Origin: Laspinema palackyanum D2a
GTDB lineage: Bacteria > Cyanobacteriota > Cyanobacteriia > Cyanobacteriales > Laspinemataceae
Direction of reading: 5' to 3'
DNA length: 64,000 nucleotides
Assembly (NCBI GenBank): GCA_025370845.1
Contig: JAMXFF010000003.1
Span: 135,581 to 199,580 of the forward strand
Under the pieces are notes generated by a model. That model ran no database searches. It was not told the DNA's origin and saw only the letters and a list, made by a program, of their open reading frames with translations. This document shows positions 18,032 through 26,240 of this stretch, piece after piece. Positions within the stretch are counted from its first letter, which is position 1. The number at the start of each line of letters is the position of its first letter. A program made the position numbers and the translations under genes.

Positions 18032-18184
18032 ACTGCCCCGACCTGGGGTCCCCCGAGAAATCCCCAACATGGTCACTCGGCCCTCCATTGCCAGTATGGC
18101 TTTGGCTATCCAGTTTAACTGACCTACACTTGTGGTCCCTATAACTGGGCTAAGGCACTGTAAAAGTGGTAAGATCTCTTTCAT
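18014..18184 (-). pseudogene. Transposase N-terminal remnant
   Basis: The minus frame MKEILPLLQCLSPVIGTTSV, then LAMEGRVTMLGISRGTPGRG and SYRPVQ, resembles the first 60 residues of a DDE transposase common in cyanobacteria (consensus ..LLAMSGRVTMLGISRW.GKGGSYRT.QRFF). It ends abruptly and runs into the HicB-like remnant. No catalytic residues or terminal repeats remain. Confidence 0.6.
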
Positions 18185-18357
18185 GGGCTAATGTAGATTT
18201 CAATTGTAGTTGTAGTAAACAACAATTGTACTCCGTTGGCCCTCCCTTTTTTTGGCGAAGGTATTGTTAAGAGAAGAGGCTTAAAGTGATACCCTGTAAA
18301 CATTTTCCGAGATATCCCGATCGCTGATAACTCTCGATTCCTTGCCTTTTATCTGAA

Positions 18358-19554
18358 TTGCTTCTATACCATATTTTGTCTGATTTGTCACTCTCTATTT
18401 TATCGACCATTCTGTTACTGTTGCAGTTGCCTGCGACGGCGATTCTGCTTTCTCGGCTGATTAAAGGGGCGTTTCGGCAGCCTCCGATTGAACCGACTAC
18501 ACCGACTCAGGAGATTTATGGTGCTGTCAGTGTAGTGGTGCCGACGTTAAATGAGCGCGATCGCCTCTCCCCTTGTCTCGCTGGATTGACTCGCCAAAGT
18601 TATGAAGTGCGGGAAATCATCATTGTGGATAGCAACTCCACCGATGGCACTCAAGATTTAGTCAAGGCGGCAGCAGAAAAGGACCCCCGGATTCGGTTGG
18701 TGACTGATGACCCTTTGCCGGGGGATTGGGTGGGCCGTCCTTGGGCCTTGAATTATGGATTTTTGTCCAGTTCCTCCCAGAGTCGCTGGTTTTTAGGCAT
18801 TGATGCCGATACCCAACCGCACCCCGGTTTGGCGGCGGCAGTGGTGCAGGCGGCAGAGGCGGAAGGGTATGATTTGGTGTCTTTCTCCCCGCAGTTTATT
18901 CTCAAGGAGGCGGGGGAAATGGTGCTACAACCGGCGCTCTTGATGACCCTGGTCTATCGCTTTGGTCCGACGAATACCGAAGCGAGTTCGGCGGAACGGG
19001 TGATGGCGAATGGTCAATGTTTCCTCTGTCGGCGATCGGTTTTGGCGGCAGTGGAAGGTTATCGCAGCGCCCGTCAGTCGTTTTGTGATGATGTGACTTT
19101 GGCTCGAAATATTGCCCAGGCTGGGTTTAAGGTTGGGTTTATGGATGGGGCTAAGGTGATTAAGGTGCGGATGTATGAGGGGGCGGCAGAAACTTGGCGC
19201 GAGTGGGGGCGCAGTTTGGACCTCAAGGATGCGGCGTCATGGGGTCAAACTTGGGGAGATGTTTGGTTTTTGCTGGCGGTGCAAGGGTTGCCGCTGTTGG
19301 TGGTGTTGGGGTATTTGTTATTGGGGTTGGAAGGGTCGCGGTTGCTGTTGGGGTTAAATTTATTTTTGTTGGCGATTCGGTTTGCTTTGAATTTGGCGAT
19401 CGCCCCTTCTTATGACCGGACCCAGGCCCCAAAAGCAGCAGCCTGGTTATTTTGGCTGTCTCCAATCGCTGACCCTCTGGCGGTGTTGAGAATTATTCTG
19501 TCCGCGATTCACACCCCGACTCAGTGGCGCGGACGACAGTATGGACCCCAATAG
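18358..19554 (+). CDS. cruG: Family 2 glycosyltransferase CruG (myxol 2'-O-glycosyltransferase)
   Basis: A 398-residue membrane-associated GT2 enzyme. An N-terminal membrane segment (ILSTILLLLQLPATAILLSRLI) precedes the GT-A domain with VSVVVPTLNERDRLSPCLAGL, IVDSNSTDGT and the DxD motif in LGIDADTQPHPG. Two or three membrane segments close the protein (LLAVQGLPLLVVLGYLLLG and LNLFLLAIRFALNLAI). The pattern and proximity to cruF indicate CruG, which transfers the sugar to the 2'-hydroxyl of myxol. The first codon available is TTG. It is separated from cruF by foreign-looking DNA, so the two can no longer share a transcript directly. Confidence 0.85.
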   Translation: MLLYHILSDLSLSILSTILLLLQLPATAILLSRLIKGAFRQPPIEPTTPTQEIYGAVSVVVPTLNERDRLSPCLAGLTRQSYEVREIIIVDSNSTDGTQDLVKAAAEKDPRIRLVTDDPLPGDWVGRPWALNYGFLSSSSQSRWFLGIDADTQPHPGLAAAVVQAAEAEGYDLVSFSPQFILKEAGEMVLQPALLMTLVYRFGPTNTEASSAERVMANGQCFLCRRSVLAAVEGYRSARQSFCDDVTLARNIAQAGFKVGFMDGAKVIKVRMYEGAAETWREWGRSLDLKDAASWGQTWGDVWFLLAVQGLPLLVVLGYLLLGLEGSRLLLGLNLFLLAIRFALNLAIAPSYDRTQAPKAAAWLFWLSPIADPLAVLRIILSAIHTPTQWRGRQYGPQ

Positions 19555-19573
19555 GCTAAAACGATGAGAGAAG

Positions 19574-19602
19574 TTCCCCGAAGGCTGGGCCTTCAGGGGG
19601 AG
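19574..19602 (+). terminator. Hairpin after cruG (possible terminator)
   Basis: The inverted repeat CCCCGAAGGC-TGG-GCCTTCAGGGG lies 20 bp past the cruG stop. There is no T run, so it is a hairpin of uncertain role. Confidence 0.4.
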
Positions 19603-19736
19603 CTTGGGTTGAGGATATGGCATGATCTAACCAAAGATAGAAAAGGAGGCTGGACCCTGGCCTCTAAAACCGGAATACAAGAGCCCGGACAGTAGAGCTT
19701 TGATTGAGAAACCCATCACGAATTGTTGATTCGGAG

Positions 19737-20063
19737 TTATTCTGCGGCCCCATCATCCTCAGCGGATCCGTTAAATAAATCGATTCGTTCTAGTTGCCAG
19801 AGAATTTGGTTTCCTTCTCGTCGCACCCGGGAGACGATCCAGTTACGCCAAGGCCAGTTATCACCGCGACTGGTGACGGCGCTGGCATTGACATCCATGA
19901 GGTCGGCTAGTTCGGAACTCGTGATCAGATAGCCTTTGGTGGCGATGCGATCGGCGATTTCCAGGGTTTGCATCAGATATTGAAGTTGAGTGACCCTCAC
20001 CTCACGGGGTAAGTTGTCAAGGGATTCAGTAGTGGAATGGGCAGTTGTGTCCATATAAGCCAA
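19737..20063 (-). CDS. Conserved cyanobacterial protein, possible helix-turn-helix
   Basis: A 108-residue protein with no family I can name with certainty. Residues 25-90 (VTQLQYLMQTLEIADRIATKGYLITSSELADLMDVNASAVTSRGDNWPWRNWIVSRVRREGNQILWQLERI) look like a compact helical DNA-binding-like domain: the segment ITSSELADLMDVNASAVTSR has the spacing of a helix-turn-helix. The C-terminus is acidic. The gene stands alone, convergent with cruG. Confidence 0.62.
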   Translation of the reverse strand: MAYMDTTAHSTTESLDNLPREVRVTQLQYLMQTLEIADRIATKGYLITSSELADLMDVNASAVTSRGDNWPWRNWIVSRVRREGNQILWQLERIDLFNGSAEDDGAAE

Positions 20064-20662
20064 CTCCGAGGTCAGAAGGTCAGAACTTTGGGTTTATTCT
20101 AGCGCCTTTACTAGCTTGGGTAAATCTACCCGTCCCTAGGGGGAAAGTTTTGTTATGAAATCTTGATTTAAACAGGAATTCTAATGGTAGGGATAAGAAA
20201 AGCAAATATAAGTTTTTTGGCCGATGGAACTGCCTTAACTCATTCTCTGCTAAAGGGAAAATTCCTGTGGTTTTTATATCGGTTTGCTGCAATGTCGGCA
20301 ATGGTGAATTTTAAAGCGGATTTTTCTTTTTGGAGGGGATAGAGGGTTGGTTTGAGATTTCGGGGGGAATTTTTGGGGTAAGGCGATCGCTTTGAGTCCG
20401 CTTAGAAGGGTTTGATAATCGTTACTACGAACTGGGAAAGAGAACGACTGAAGTCGTTACTACGAACTGGGAAAGAGAACGACTGAAGTCGTTACTACGA
20501 ACTGGGAAAGAGAACGTCTTTGGGATCCTTTGAGAGGGGAGTTGGCGGGTTTTAGATGAATTGGGAAAGGTGGGGGATCCGGATAGTTTCTGAAAACACC
20601 GATGAAATTGCCCCCTTGAACACTCATAATAATCTCGGTGCTTTGAGGATAATTCTTGCCGT
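20064..20662. other. Intergenic region, 599 bp, with a palindrome array
   Basis: This lies between two divergent small genes and contains the three-copy repeat listed separately at 20421-20518. Short frames in it have no coding character. Promoters for both flanking genes are expected but not identified. Confidence 0.5.
20421..20518. repeat. 35-bp tandem repeat, palindrome family
   Basis: Two full units and one partial unit of 35 bp begin GTTACTACGAACTGGGAAAG and contain AACGACTGAAGTCGTT. It is the minus-strand form of the palindrome at 1764-1899 and 34617-34682, with a 35-bp rather than 36-bp period. Confidence 0.88.
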
Positions 20663-20926
20663 ATGCCGAGAACCCCAGATTATATAGGCGTTTCCCTCCT
20701 GATCGAGGGTGGACACAAGGAACAGGTGCGTTTTTCTACGATCCAAGAGTTCCAGAAATGGTATCAAGGGGTATTGGTCCCCAACTCCGACGGAAAAGAG
20801 TTTATCAACGTGCCGATCAAAACTGCTCAAGGAGAGTATATGGTGGTGCGACCCGCTACGATTTTGGGCATTCGGGTGGAACCCGTGTTTCTGTCGAGTG
20901 TCGATCGCAGCTTTGCCGAAGAATAA
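20663..20926 (+). CDS. Small conserved cyanobacterial protein of unknown function
   Basis: An 87-residue soluble protein (starts MPRTPDYIGVSLLIEGGHKE; ends VEPVFLSSVDRSFAEE). I recall similar short proteins across cyanobacteria without an assigned function. It has alternating beta strands and one helix (STIQEFQKWYQG), and no cysteines or catalytic motif. The start ATG is supported by the conserved N-terminus rather than by a clear ribosome binding site. Confidence 0.7.
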   Translation: MPRTPDYIGVSLLIEGGHKEQVRFSTIQEFQKWYQGVLVPNSDGKEFINVPIKTAQGEYMVVRPATILGIRVEPVFLSSVDRSFAEE

Positions 20927-21423
20927 AAACCCGGGAATTCAGCCGGAGCCTCTTCCCACGCCCCCTTAGTTTCACTGAGGGGGCGATCGCTGTGGGTTAG
21001 AACGGACCAAGACTTAGATGATGCATCGCCTCCAACCCGGGGTCCATTGAGCCCGGCTCCTAATCCCTTGCCAGAAACCCCAGCAGATGTGATATCCTGG
21101 TGGTCAATATCTAACTCAAAATCCCATCTCAGGGTTTTTCCTGGTCAAAAATCCCATCCCATCTGCCGGTTTAAAGGTTGCCCTCAACTCGACTCAAATC
21201 AATTCCCCTCTTTTAGAACCGGCTTTGAGGATAGAAGGTTGCCCCCTGGGTGCCTAAACACAGAATTGAGCCAAACATTGTCCCTTGAATAGCCGGATAT
21301 CGCTGTTTTATGCGGTGCGATCGCCCCTTTGAAAGCGGCCCCCTTCAAGGACAACCCATATCATCCTCATTTGACGATCGGGCCAAATCACCGAAAGCTC
21401 GTTCGCTCTTATCACCCAAGCCT
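20927..21423. other. Intergenic region, 497 bp
   Basis: No gene, RNA or repeat family is recognised. An open frame of 81 codons (21047-21292) is serine/proline-rich and lacks coding character. The stretch just before 21424 is in frame with the antiporter gene but looks like leader sequence. Confidence 0.45.
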
Positions 21424-23349
21424 ATGGAAATGCCTTTTGATATTACCCTGCTGATTGTCTTAACAGTCCTTGCAGGGATCGGAGCTCAAGTTCTGGCGGA
21501 CTACCTGAAAATTCCAGGTATCGTCTTTTTGCTGCTGTTTGGCATTCTTTTGGGTCCTGATGGTTTCGGCTTACTGCATCCGAACCTCCTAGGAGATGGA
21601 CTCGAAGTCATTGTGAGCCTTTCCGTCGCCTTAATCTTGTTTGAAGGGGGTCTAAACCTCGAACTGAAAGAACTGGATAAAGTCTCCGGTAGTCTGCGGA
21701 ACCTCGTCACCATTGGCACCCTGATTACCCTGATTGGGGGAGGCATTGCGGCTCATGCCTTCAGTGAATTTCCCTGGTCCATCTCATTTTTATATGCCGC
21801 CTTAGTCGTCGTCACCGGACCCACGGTCATCGGACCCTTACTCAAACAGGTCCAAGTTGAGCGTTCCGTCGCCGCATTGCTCGAAGGCGAAGGGGTGCTC
21901 ATCGATCCAGTTGGGGCAATTCTGGCCGTCTTAGTCCTAGATGTGATTTTAAATGGCGATGCCGACCCCCTGCGGTTGATTGCTGGGTTGTCCCTTCGTC
22001 TGGGGATTGGCAGTGCGATCGGGGCCTTGGGCGGTTGGACTCTGGGCTATTTCCTCAAACGTGCTCAGTTTCTCTCCGAGGACCTGAAAAATCTAGTCGT
22101 TTTAGCCGGACTCTGGGGCTTATTTGGCCTCGCTCAAGAGATCCGAGGGGAGTCTGGACTGATGGCAACCGTAGTCGCAGGCATTGTCCTGCGCGCTTCG
22201 GCGGTGCCCGATGAAAGACTGCTGCGCCGGTTTAAAGGTCAGTTGACGATTTTAGCCGTTTCTGTTTTATTCATCCTCTTAGCAGCAGATTTATCCCTGG
22301 CTAGTGTGGTCGCTCTAGGTTGGGGGAGTGTGGTTACCGTTGCGGTTTTGATGTTAGTCGTGCGTCCGATTAATGTCTGGCTTTGTACAATTAATAGCGG
22401 GCTTAACTGGCGTCAGAAATTGTTCGTGAGTTGGATTGCACCGAAAGGAATTGTTTCCGCCTCGATCGCCTCTTTGTTTGCCATTTTACTAACCGATCGC
22501 GGGATTAACGGGGGAGATTCCATCAAAGCCCTCGTCTTCCTCACCATTATTTTGACCGTAGTTTTACAAGGTCTCACCGCCCGTTCCGTCGCCAAACTCC
22601 TGGGTTTGATGTCCACTAAAGCTACCGGTGCCGTGATTGTCGGTTCTAATCCCTTAAGTCGCTTAATTGCCCGCCTCTTTAAAGAACGAGGTGAAACCGT
22701 GGTGATTCTGGATACCAATCCAGAAGCCTGTCAGGAAGCAGAACGGGAAGATTTGCCCGTCTTTTTAAGCTCGGCCCTCGATACCGAAGTGTTAGAAGAA
22801 GCGGGACTGGCTTCGATGGGAACCTTCCTAGCAATGACCAGTAATGGAGAGGTGAATCGAGTCTTGGCGCAACGCACCGCTGAGGAGTTTTCTCCCCCTC
22901 GCGTTTTAGCCTTGTTTCCCATTGACCCGCAAGGGAATAAGGCGGGAAGTAAGACTAATAAAATTCAGCACGCTTTTATCCCCGAACTTCAACTGAAAAC
23001 TTGGAACGATTATCTGAGCGATTCTCAGGTTAAATTGGGGGAAACAGTGCTTAAAGAGCCTAGCTGTGCCTTTCAACAGGCTCATTTGCAAGCCTTAATT
23101 CGCTCGGGAGATTTAATCCCTTTGTTAATTGAACGAGAAAAACAGCTTTTGGTGGTCTCAGCAACCGATACTTGGCAACCGGGAGATGTGATTATTTATC
23201 TCCTTTATGATCCGAAACCCAAACTTTTGAAGCGACTGTCTGGATCGAGTCAGTCTCGCCTGACTTTGGAAAAGTTGCCCACGGTGGAGGAAGTGCCGAT
23301 TTCGTCCCTGGCGTTGGAGGAAACCCTGGAAAAGGTTTCTGCCGAGTAA
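21424..23349 (+). CDS. Monovalent cation:proton antiporter with C-terminal TrkA-type domains
   Basis: A 641-residue protein starting at 21424; the frame is open 38 codons upstream, but that part is hydrophilic and unlike the family. Residues about 5-400 form a CPA-type antiporter core of about 12 segments, with VVTGPTVIGPLLKQVQVERSVAALLEGEGVLIDPVGAI carrying the acidic residues typical of NhaP-like exchangers. About 410-530 resembles a TrkA-N (RCK) fold (TGAVIVGSNPLSRLIARLFKERGETVVILDTNPEACQEAE), and about 540-610 a TrkA-C-like domain. Sodium or potassium export for pH and salt balance is the likely role. Monocistronic. Confidence 0.87.
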   Translation: MEMPFDITLLIVLTVLAGIGAQVLADYLKIPGIVFLLLFGILLGPDGFGLLHPNLLGDGLEVIVSLSVALILFEGGLNLELKELDKVSGSLRNLVTIGTLITLIGGGIAAHAFSEFPWSISFLYAALVVVTGPTVIGPLLKQVQVERSVAALLEGEGVLIDPVGAILAVLVLDVILNGDADPLRLIAGLSLRLGIGSAIGALGGWTLGYFLKRAQFLSEDLKNLVVLAGLWGLFGLAQEIRGESGLMATVVAGIVLRASAVPDERLLRRFKGQLTILAVSVLFILLAADLSLASVVALGWGSVVTVAVLMLVVRPINVWLCTINSGLNWRQKLFVSWIAPKGIVSASIASLFAILLTDRGINGGDSIKALVFLTIILTVVLQGLTARSVAKLLGLMSTKATGAVIVGSNPLSRLIARLFKERGETVVILDTNPEACQEAEREDLPVFLSSALDTEVLEEAGLASMGTFLAMTSNGEVNRVLAQRTAEEFSPPRVLALFPIDPQGNKAGSKTNKIQHAFIPELQLKTWNDYLSDSQVKLGETVLKEPSCAFQQAHLQALIRSGDLIPLLIEREKQLLVVSATDTWQPGDVIIYLLYDPKPKLLKRLSGSSQSRLTLEKLPTVEEVPISSLALEETLEKVSAE

Positions 23350-23387
23350 ATCAGGGTCCGCTTGGGGTCTGGATGGTGAATCCTGTT

Positions 23388-24089
23388 TTATTCTAAATAG
23401 GAGACCCAATGGGGTAAGATTTCTGGGGAGCCGTACCAGTTCGAGGGCGATCGCGGCGAATGCATCACCCCCTCTAAAACAATATTTTCTGCCCCCACCA
23501 GATGCGCCGCTTCTATCGGGGTAATCCCATCCCCCCAAGTTTCCCCGATGCCACAGGTGATCCGATAGCTATTATGGGCTAACCATTGTCCCCGCTTGCG
23601 GGCACCATAAACCGCCTTTCCCGCCAAGCAGATATAACGGACGTTGGGATAAAATGCCCCGGGATAAGTGGTGTTGACAAAATCTAAATTTTTGAGGGTC
23701 CACCGTTCCCGACTGATATGGGGACTGCCCAGGGTAATTAAGGTACTGACAAAGGGATTTGCATACCATAATTGAGCCGATTCGTCAACATCCCCATGAA
23801 TGATATAGGGTTTTTCTCCGAGGTAAATCCGGGCAATCCATCCCCCAGCAGAATGGGCGACTAAGTTAACTTTTTCAGCCTTAAATTCCTGTAAGGCTTG
23901 CTGGACGGTGTCATGGAGTTGGCGGAGAATCGGGGCGATCGAGCGTCCGCCAATGGTGGGGACCCAATCTCGCTTCCGCAGGGGGACTAAAAGGGCTGGA
24001 AATCCCTGTTCGTTGAGTAAGCGTTCAAACTCCCGATATTCCGATGCAGCGGCGAAAAAACCCGGTAAAATGACGGTCGGTAAGGGCAT
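23388..24089 (-). CDS. Alpha/beta hydrolase, lipase-like
   Basis: A 233-residue soluble hydrolase. The nucleophile elbow is VNLVAHSAGGWIARIYLG (Ser in AHSAGG). VILPGFFAAASEYREFERLL supplies the oxyanion loop, LITLGSPH and GDGITPIEAAHLVGAENIVLEGVMHSP the late acid and His region. Resembles PGAP1/lipase-type esterases; substrate unknown. It converges with the antiporter gene, 38 bp away. Confidence 0.82.
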   Translation of the reverse strand: MPLPTVILPGFFAAASEYREFERLLNEQGFPALLVPLRKRDWVPTIGGRSIAPILRQLHDTVQQALQEFKAEKVNLVAHSAGGWIARIYLGEKPYIIHGDVDESAQLWYANPFVSTLITLGSPHISRERWTLKNLDFVNTTYPGAFYPNVRYICLAGKAVYGARKRGQWLAHNSYRITCGIGETWGDGITPIEAAHLVGAENIVLEGVMHSPRSPSNWYGSPEILPHWVSYLE

Positions 24090-24375
24090 GGTGGATGGGG
24101 GATGGCACGAGACTGAAGGAGATTTAACGATTAGATTGTACCGGGAAATCGGGATAGCGGGAAAATCAACGGGCAGAATAAAGCCATAGGAGAAAGAACA
24201 GGAGGGATAATACTATTTAATTCCTGGATAAGTTGCACCACCGAGTTTCCCTCCAGAATCACACTGCAACTTTTAAATCGAAATCGGGATCTGTATGGAT
24301 CAAGTGCTCACCTGATACATTTACGCGACACTTATCCAGCTATTGCCGGACAATGCGACGATAGCACTATCGCCT

Positions 24376-25473
24376 TCAAAGGTGATAGAGGCGGTATCCC
24401 GCAAAGCTTTTAGAAAGATTCCATGCATCACCGTTCCAGTCCCTGGGTAGAGTGAACCCGCACTCAGGACAACGGAACACTTTTGAGCCACCTAGCTTGG
24501 AGTGAACGTGACCACAGTGAGTGCAGGTTTTGCTGGTGTATTCTTCGGTTACGTCTACAACTGTGGTTCCGGTTATCTCAGATTGATGTCTCAGGGTGAG
24601 TTTGAATCGATAATGCGCCCATGTCAGCATTGCTCGCGCCGTCTTGGATTTAATTTTCCGCTTCACTCTGGCAACCATGTTGGAAGTCTCGAAGGTCGGC
24701 AGAAAAATTACGCTGTAGTTATTAGTCAAGTAATGAGCAATTTGCTTATGGGCCTCATCCACCAAATTCCGGATTTTGGTTCTCATTCGATGAGCCGCTT
24801 GCCTCATGCGCCGTCGTCGTTTTCGGCTCGGTTCTTGGGCAATTCTGCTCATCAAATCATCCAAGTGTTGGCATAGCCGAGTAATGCGTCCAATATCTCC
24901 GGAGCCAAATTCTAAGAATCGTGAGCCATCAAACCCGGTCATAAAAGTTCTGACGCCCGGATCTAATGCAATCACGCCAGTAGCTTCAGTCGGGTTGATT
25001 GCAACAGGTTCAGGAAATACCGCAAACCACCGCCCTTTGGCAAAGACTAATTGAGTTCCTTGGTCACAAGTTTTAGGGATAGGTTCGCTCGCGGTGAAAG
25101 TCAATCCTTTCGTCAGCCGTGGATACCAACTCCCTGAAGAGAAATTGGCATCATTAAACTTGATGGCTTGAGACCTATCACGGCAACTTCTAAACTTGGC
25201 ATTAGGACTCTTCATGAATGCCAGGTGGGCATCAAATATGGCATTTTGCCGAATGTGGCAGGGTGTTTCTTTGACCCATTCGGGTAAGTCACTCTGCATC
25301 ACTTGGTTGCGTAACTTTAACTTGCTTAGTCGTTTACCACTCCTGAATAATGCAATTGCTTGGTTGTAGCAATACCGACAAGCCGCCAGCCATTTACGCC
25401 AGACTTTATTTAGTTCGGGACTGGGGTAAATCCGGATCTTCTTTGACCTGAGTTTTGTACTTACGCAGTCCAT
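24376..25473 (-). CDS. tnpB: TnpB, RNA-guided endonuclease-like protein of an IS607 element
   Basis: A 365-residue TnpB starting at ATG 25473 inside the end of tnpA. The RuvC-like site looks complete: Asp171 (VIALDPGVRTF), Glu262 (VIFLPTFETSN) and Asp345 (LPRDWNGDAWN). A zinc ribbon has Cys317/Cys320 and Cys335/Cys338 (CTHCGHVHSKLGGSKVFRCPECGF). An arginine-rich helix (RKRRRRMRQAAHRMR) precedes RuvC-II. TnpB proteins are omega-RNA-guided nucleases that help retain the element, and are ancestors of Cas12. An in-frame extension to 25728 overlaps tnpA and is not used. The last residues (SFAGYRLYHL) depart from the usual ending. Confidence 0.86.
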   Translation of the reverse strand: MDCVSTKLRSKKIRIYPSPELNKVWRKWLAACRYCYNQAIALFRSGKRLSKLKLRNQVMQSDLPEWVKETPCHIRQNAIFDAHLAFMKSPNAKFRSCRDRSQAIKFNDANFSSGSWYPRLTKGLTFTASEPIPKTCDQGTQLVFAKGRWFAVFPEPVAINPTEATGVIALDPGVRTFMTGFDGSRFLEFGSGDIGRITRLCQHLDDLMSRIAQEPSRKRRRRMRQAAHRMRTKIRNLVDEAHKQIAHYLTNNYSVIFLPTFETSNMVARVKRKIKSKTARAMLTWAHYRFKLTLRHQSEITGTTVVDVTEEYTSKTCTHCGHVHSKLGGSKVFRCPECGFTLPRDWNGDAWNLSKSFAGYRLYHL

Positions 25474-26000
25474 AGAGTCGGGAGCTAAAGCAGTGGAGGA
25501 TGGCGAGGATGTCTTCAACCATTTCTCGTTCTGGACTGAGACTTGTCTCATTGAGAACCACGAGTTCGCACCTGTTTTGCTCACAGAGCCATCGAAACAA
25601 GTCAAATCCAAATCTTGCCAATCGGTCTTTGTGGGCAATGACAACCATGCGGACATCTCCTGACAAGACTTGTCCCAGTAAGGCCAGCATTTTCTTTCGC
25701 TTGAAGTTAAGTCCACCTCCGATTTCATCAGACGATTTCGGCTTCGGGGTAGAGGGTGGACAGTGCGGCAACCTGTCGGGTGAGGTCTGGTTGTTGGGCG
25801 CGGCTACTAACTCTGGCATAGATAACGACTTTGCGTTTGTCACTGCCTGAGAAGGCAGCATAAGACTCAACGTTGTATCGTCTTTGTCCCGCAGGAGTTC
25901 TGATGGTCTCGATTGAGCCGTTTTCATCCCATCTACGGAGTGTTCTTTCGTGGACCCCAAGAATTTCCGCTGCTTCCTTGGGCTTGACATATCTGGCAAT
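25406..26000 (-). pseudogene. IS607-type serine recombinase tnpA, frameshifted and without a normal start
   Basis: One frame (from about 26000) reads ARYVKPKEAAEILGVHERTL, RRWDENGSIETIRTPAGQRR (a MerR-like winged helix) and VVIYARVSSRAQQPDLTRQV (the serine-recombinase active-site segment), ending at PEAEIV followed by two TGA codons. The catalytic domain continues in the next frame: SDEIGGGLNFKRKKMLALLG, AHKDRLARFGFDLFRWLCEQN and LAILHCFSSRLYGLRKYKTQ. The first frame also has no ATG where expected: an ATT stands there, with an in-frame TGA upstream. Both point to an inactive gene, although a programmed frameshift cannot be excluded from sequence alone. Confidence 0.78.
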
Positions 26001-26240
26001 AGGTTTGTCCTCAAATCTTCTGGGTCATTATACCGTATTGCCCTAAGATGTTCAACTAATCTACGATTAAATTAAGCTCTTCTGGCAATTTCTATTGTCT
26101 TGCCGCAGACGAAAGTCAGTCATCAGTGTTATCATATCCGGGTTGATGGGGGCATCGAATGTCTGAATTAACGCGGCAGGCGGTGTGAAACTGCTGCATC
26201 ACAATCGCAGTCTGCCCGTCTAGACCTAAGCTTACCTGCC

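Larger units (their letters stand above)
24376..26000 (-). mobile_element. IS607-type insertion sequence (IS200/IS605-like tnpB with a serine-recombinase tnpA)
   Basis: The coding part of an IS607-family element: a serine-recombinase tnpA reading into an overlapping tnpB. Coordinates cover the genes only; the element ends must lie somewhat outside (roughly 24200-24370 on the tnpB side and 26000-26060 on the tnpA side). IS607 elements lack terminal inverted repeats, so I cannot fix them. The guide (omega) RNA of such elements usually covers the 3' end of tnpB and the downstream end, here about 24230-24450, but I see no independent proof of it. Confidence 0.8.

Noticed and set aside
21047-21292. 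81-codon frame upstream of the antiporter
   Set aside because: Pro/Ser-rich, no recognisable motif, no ribosome binding site; likely noise.
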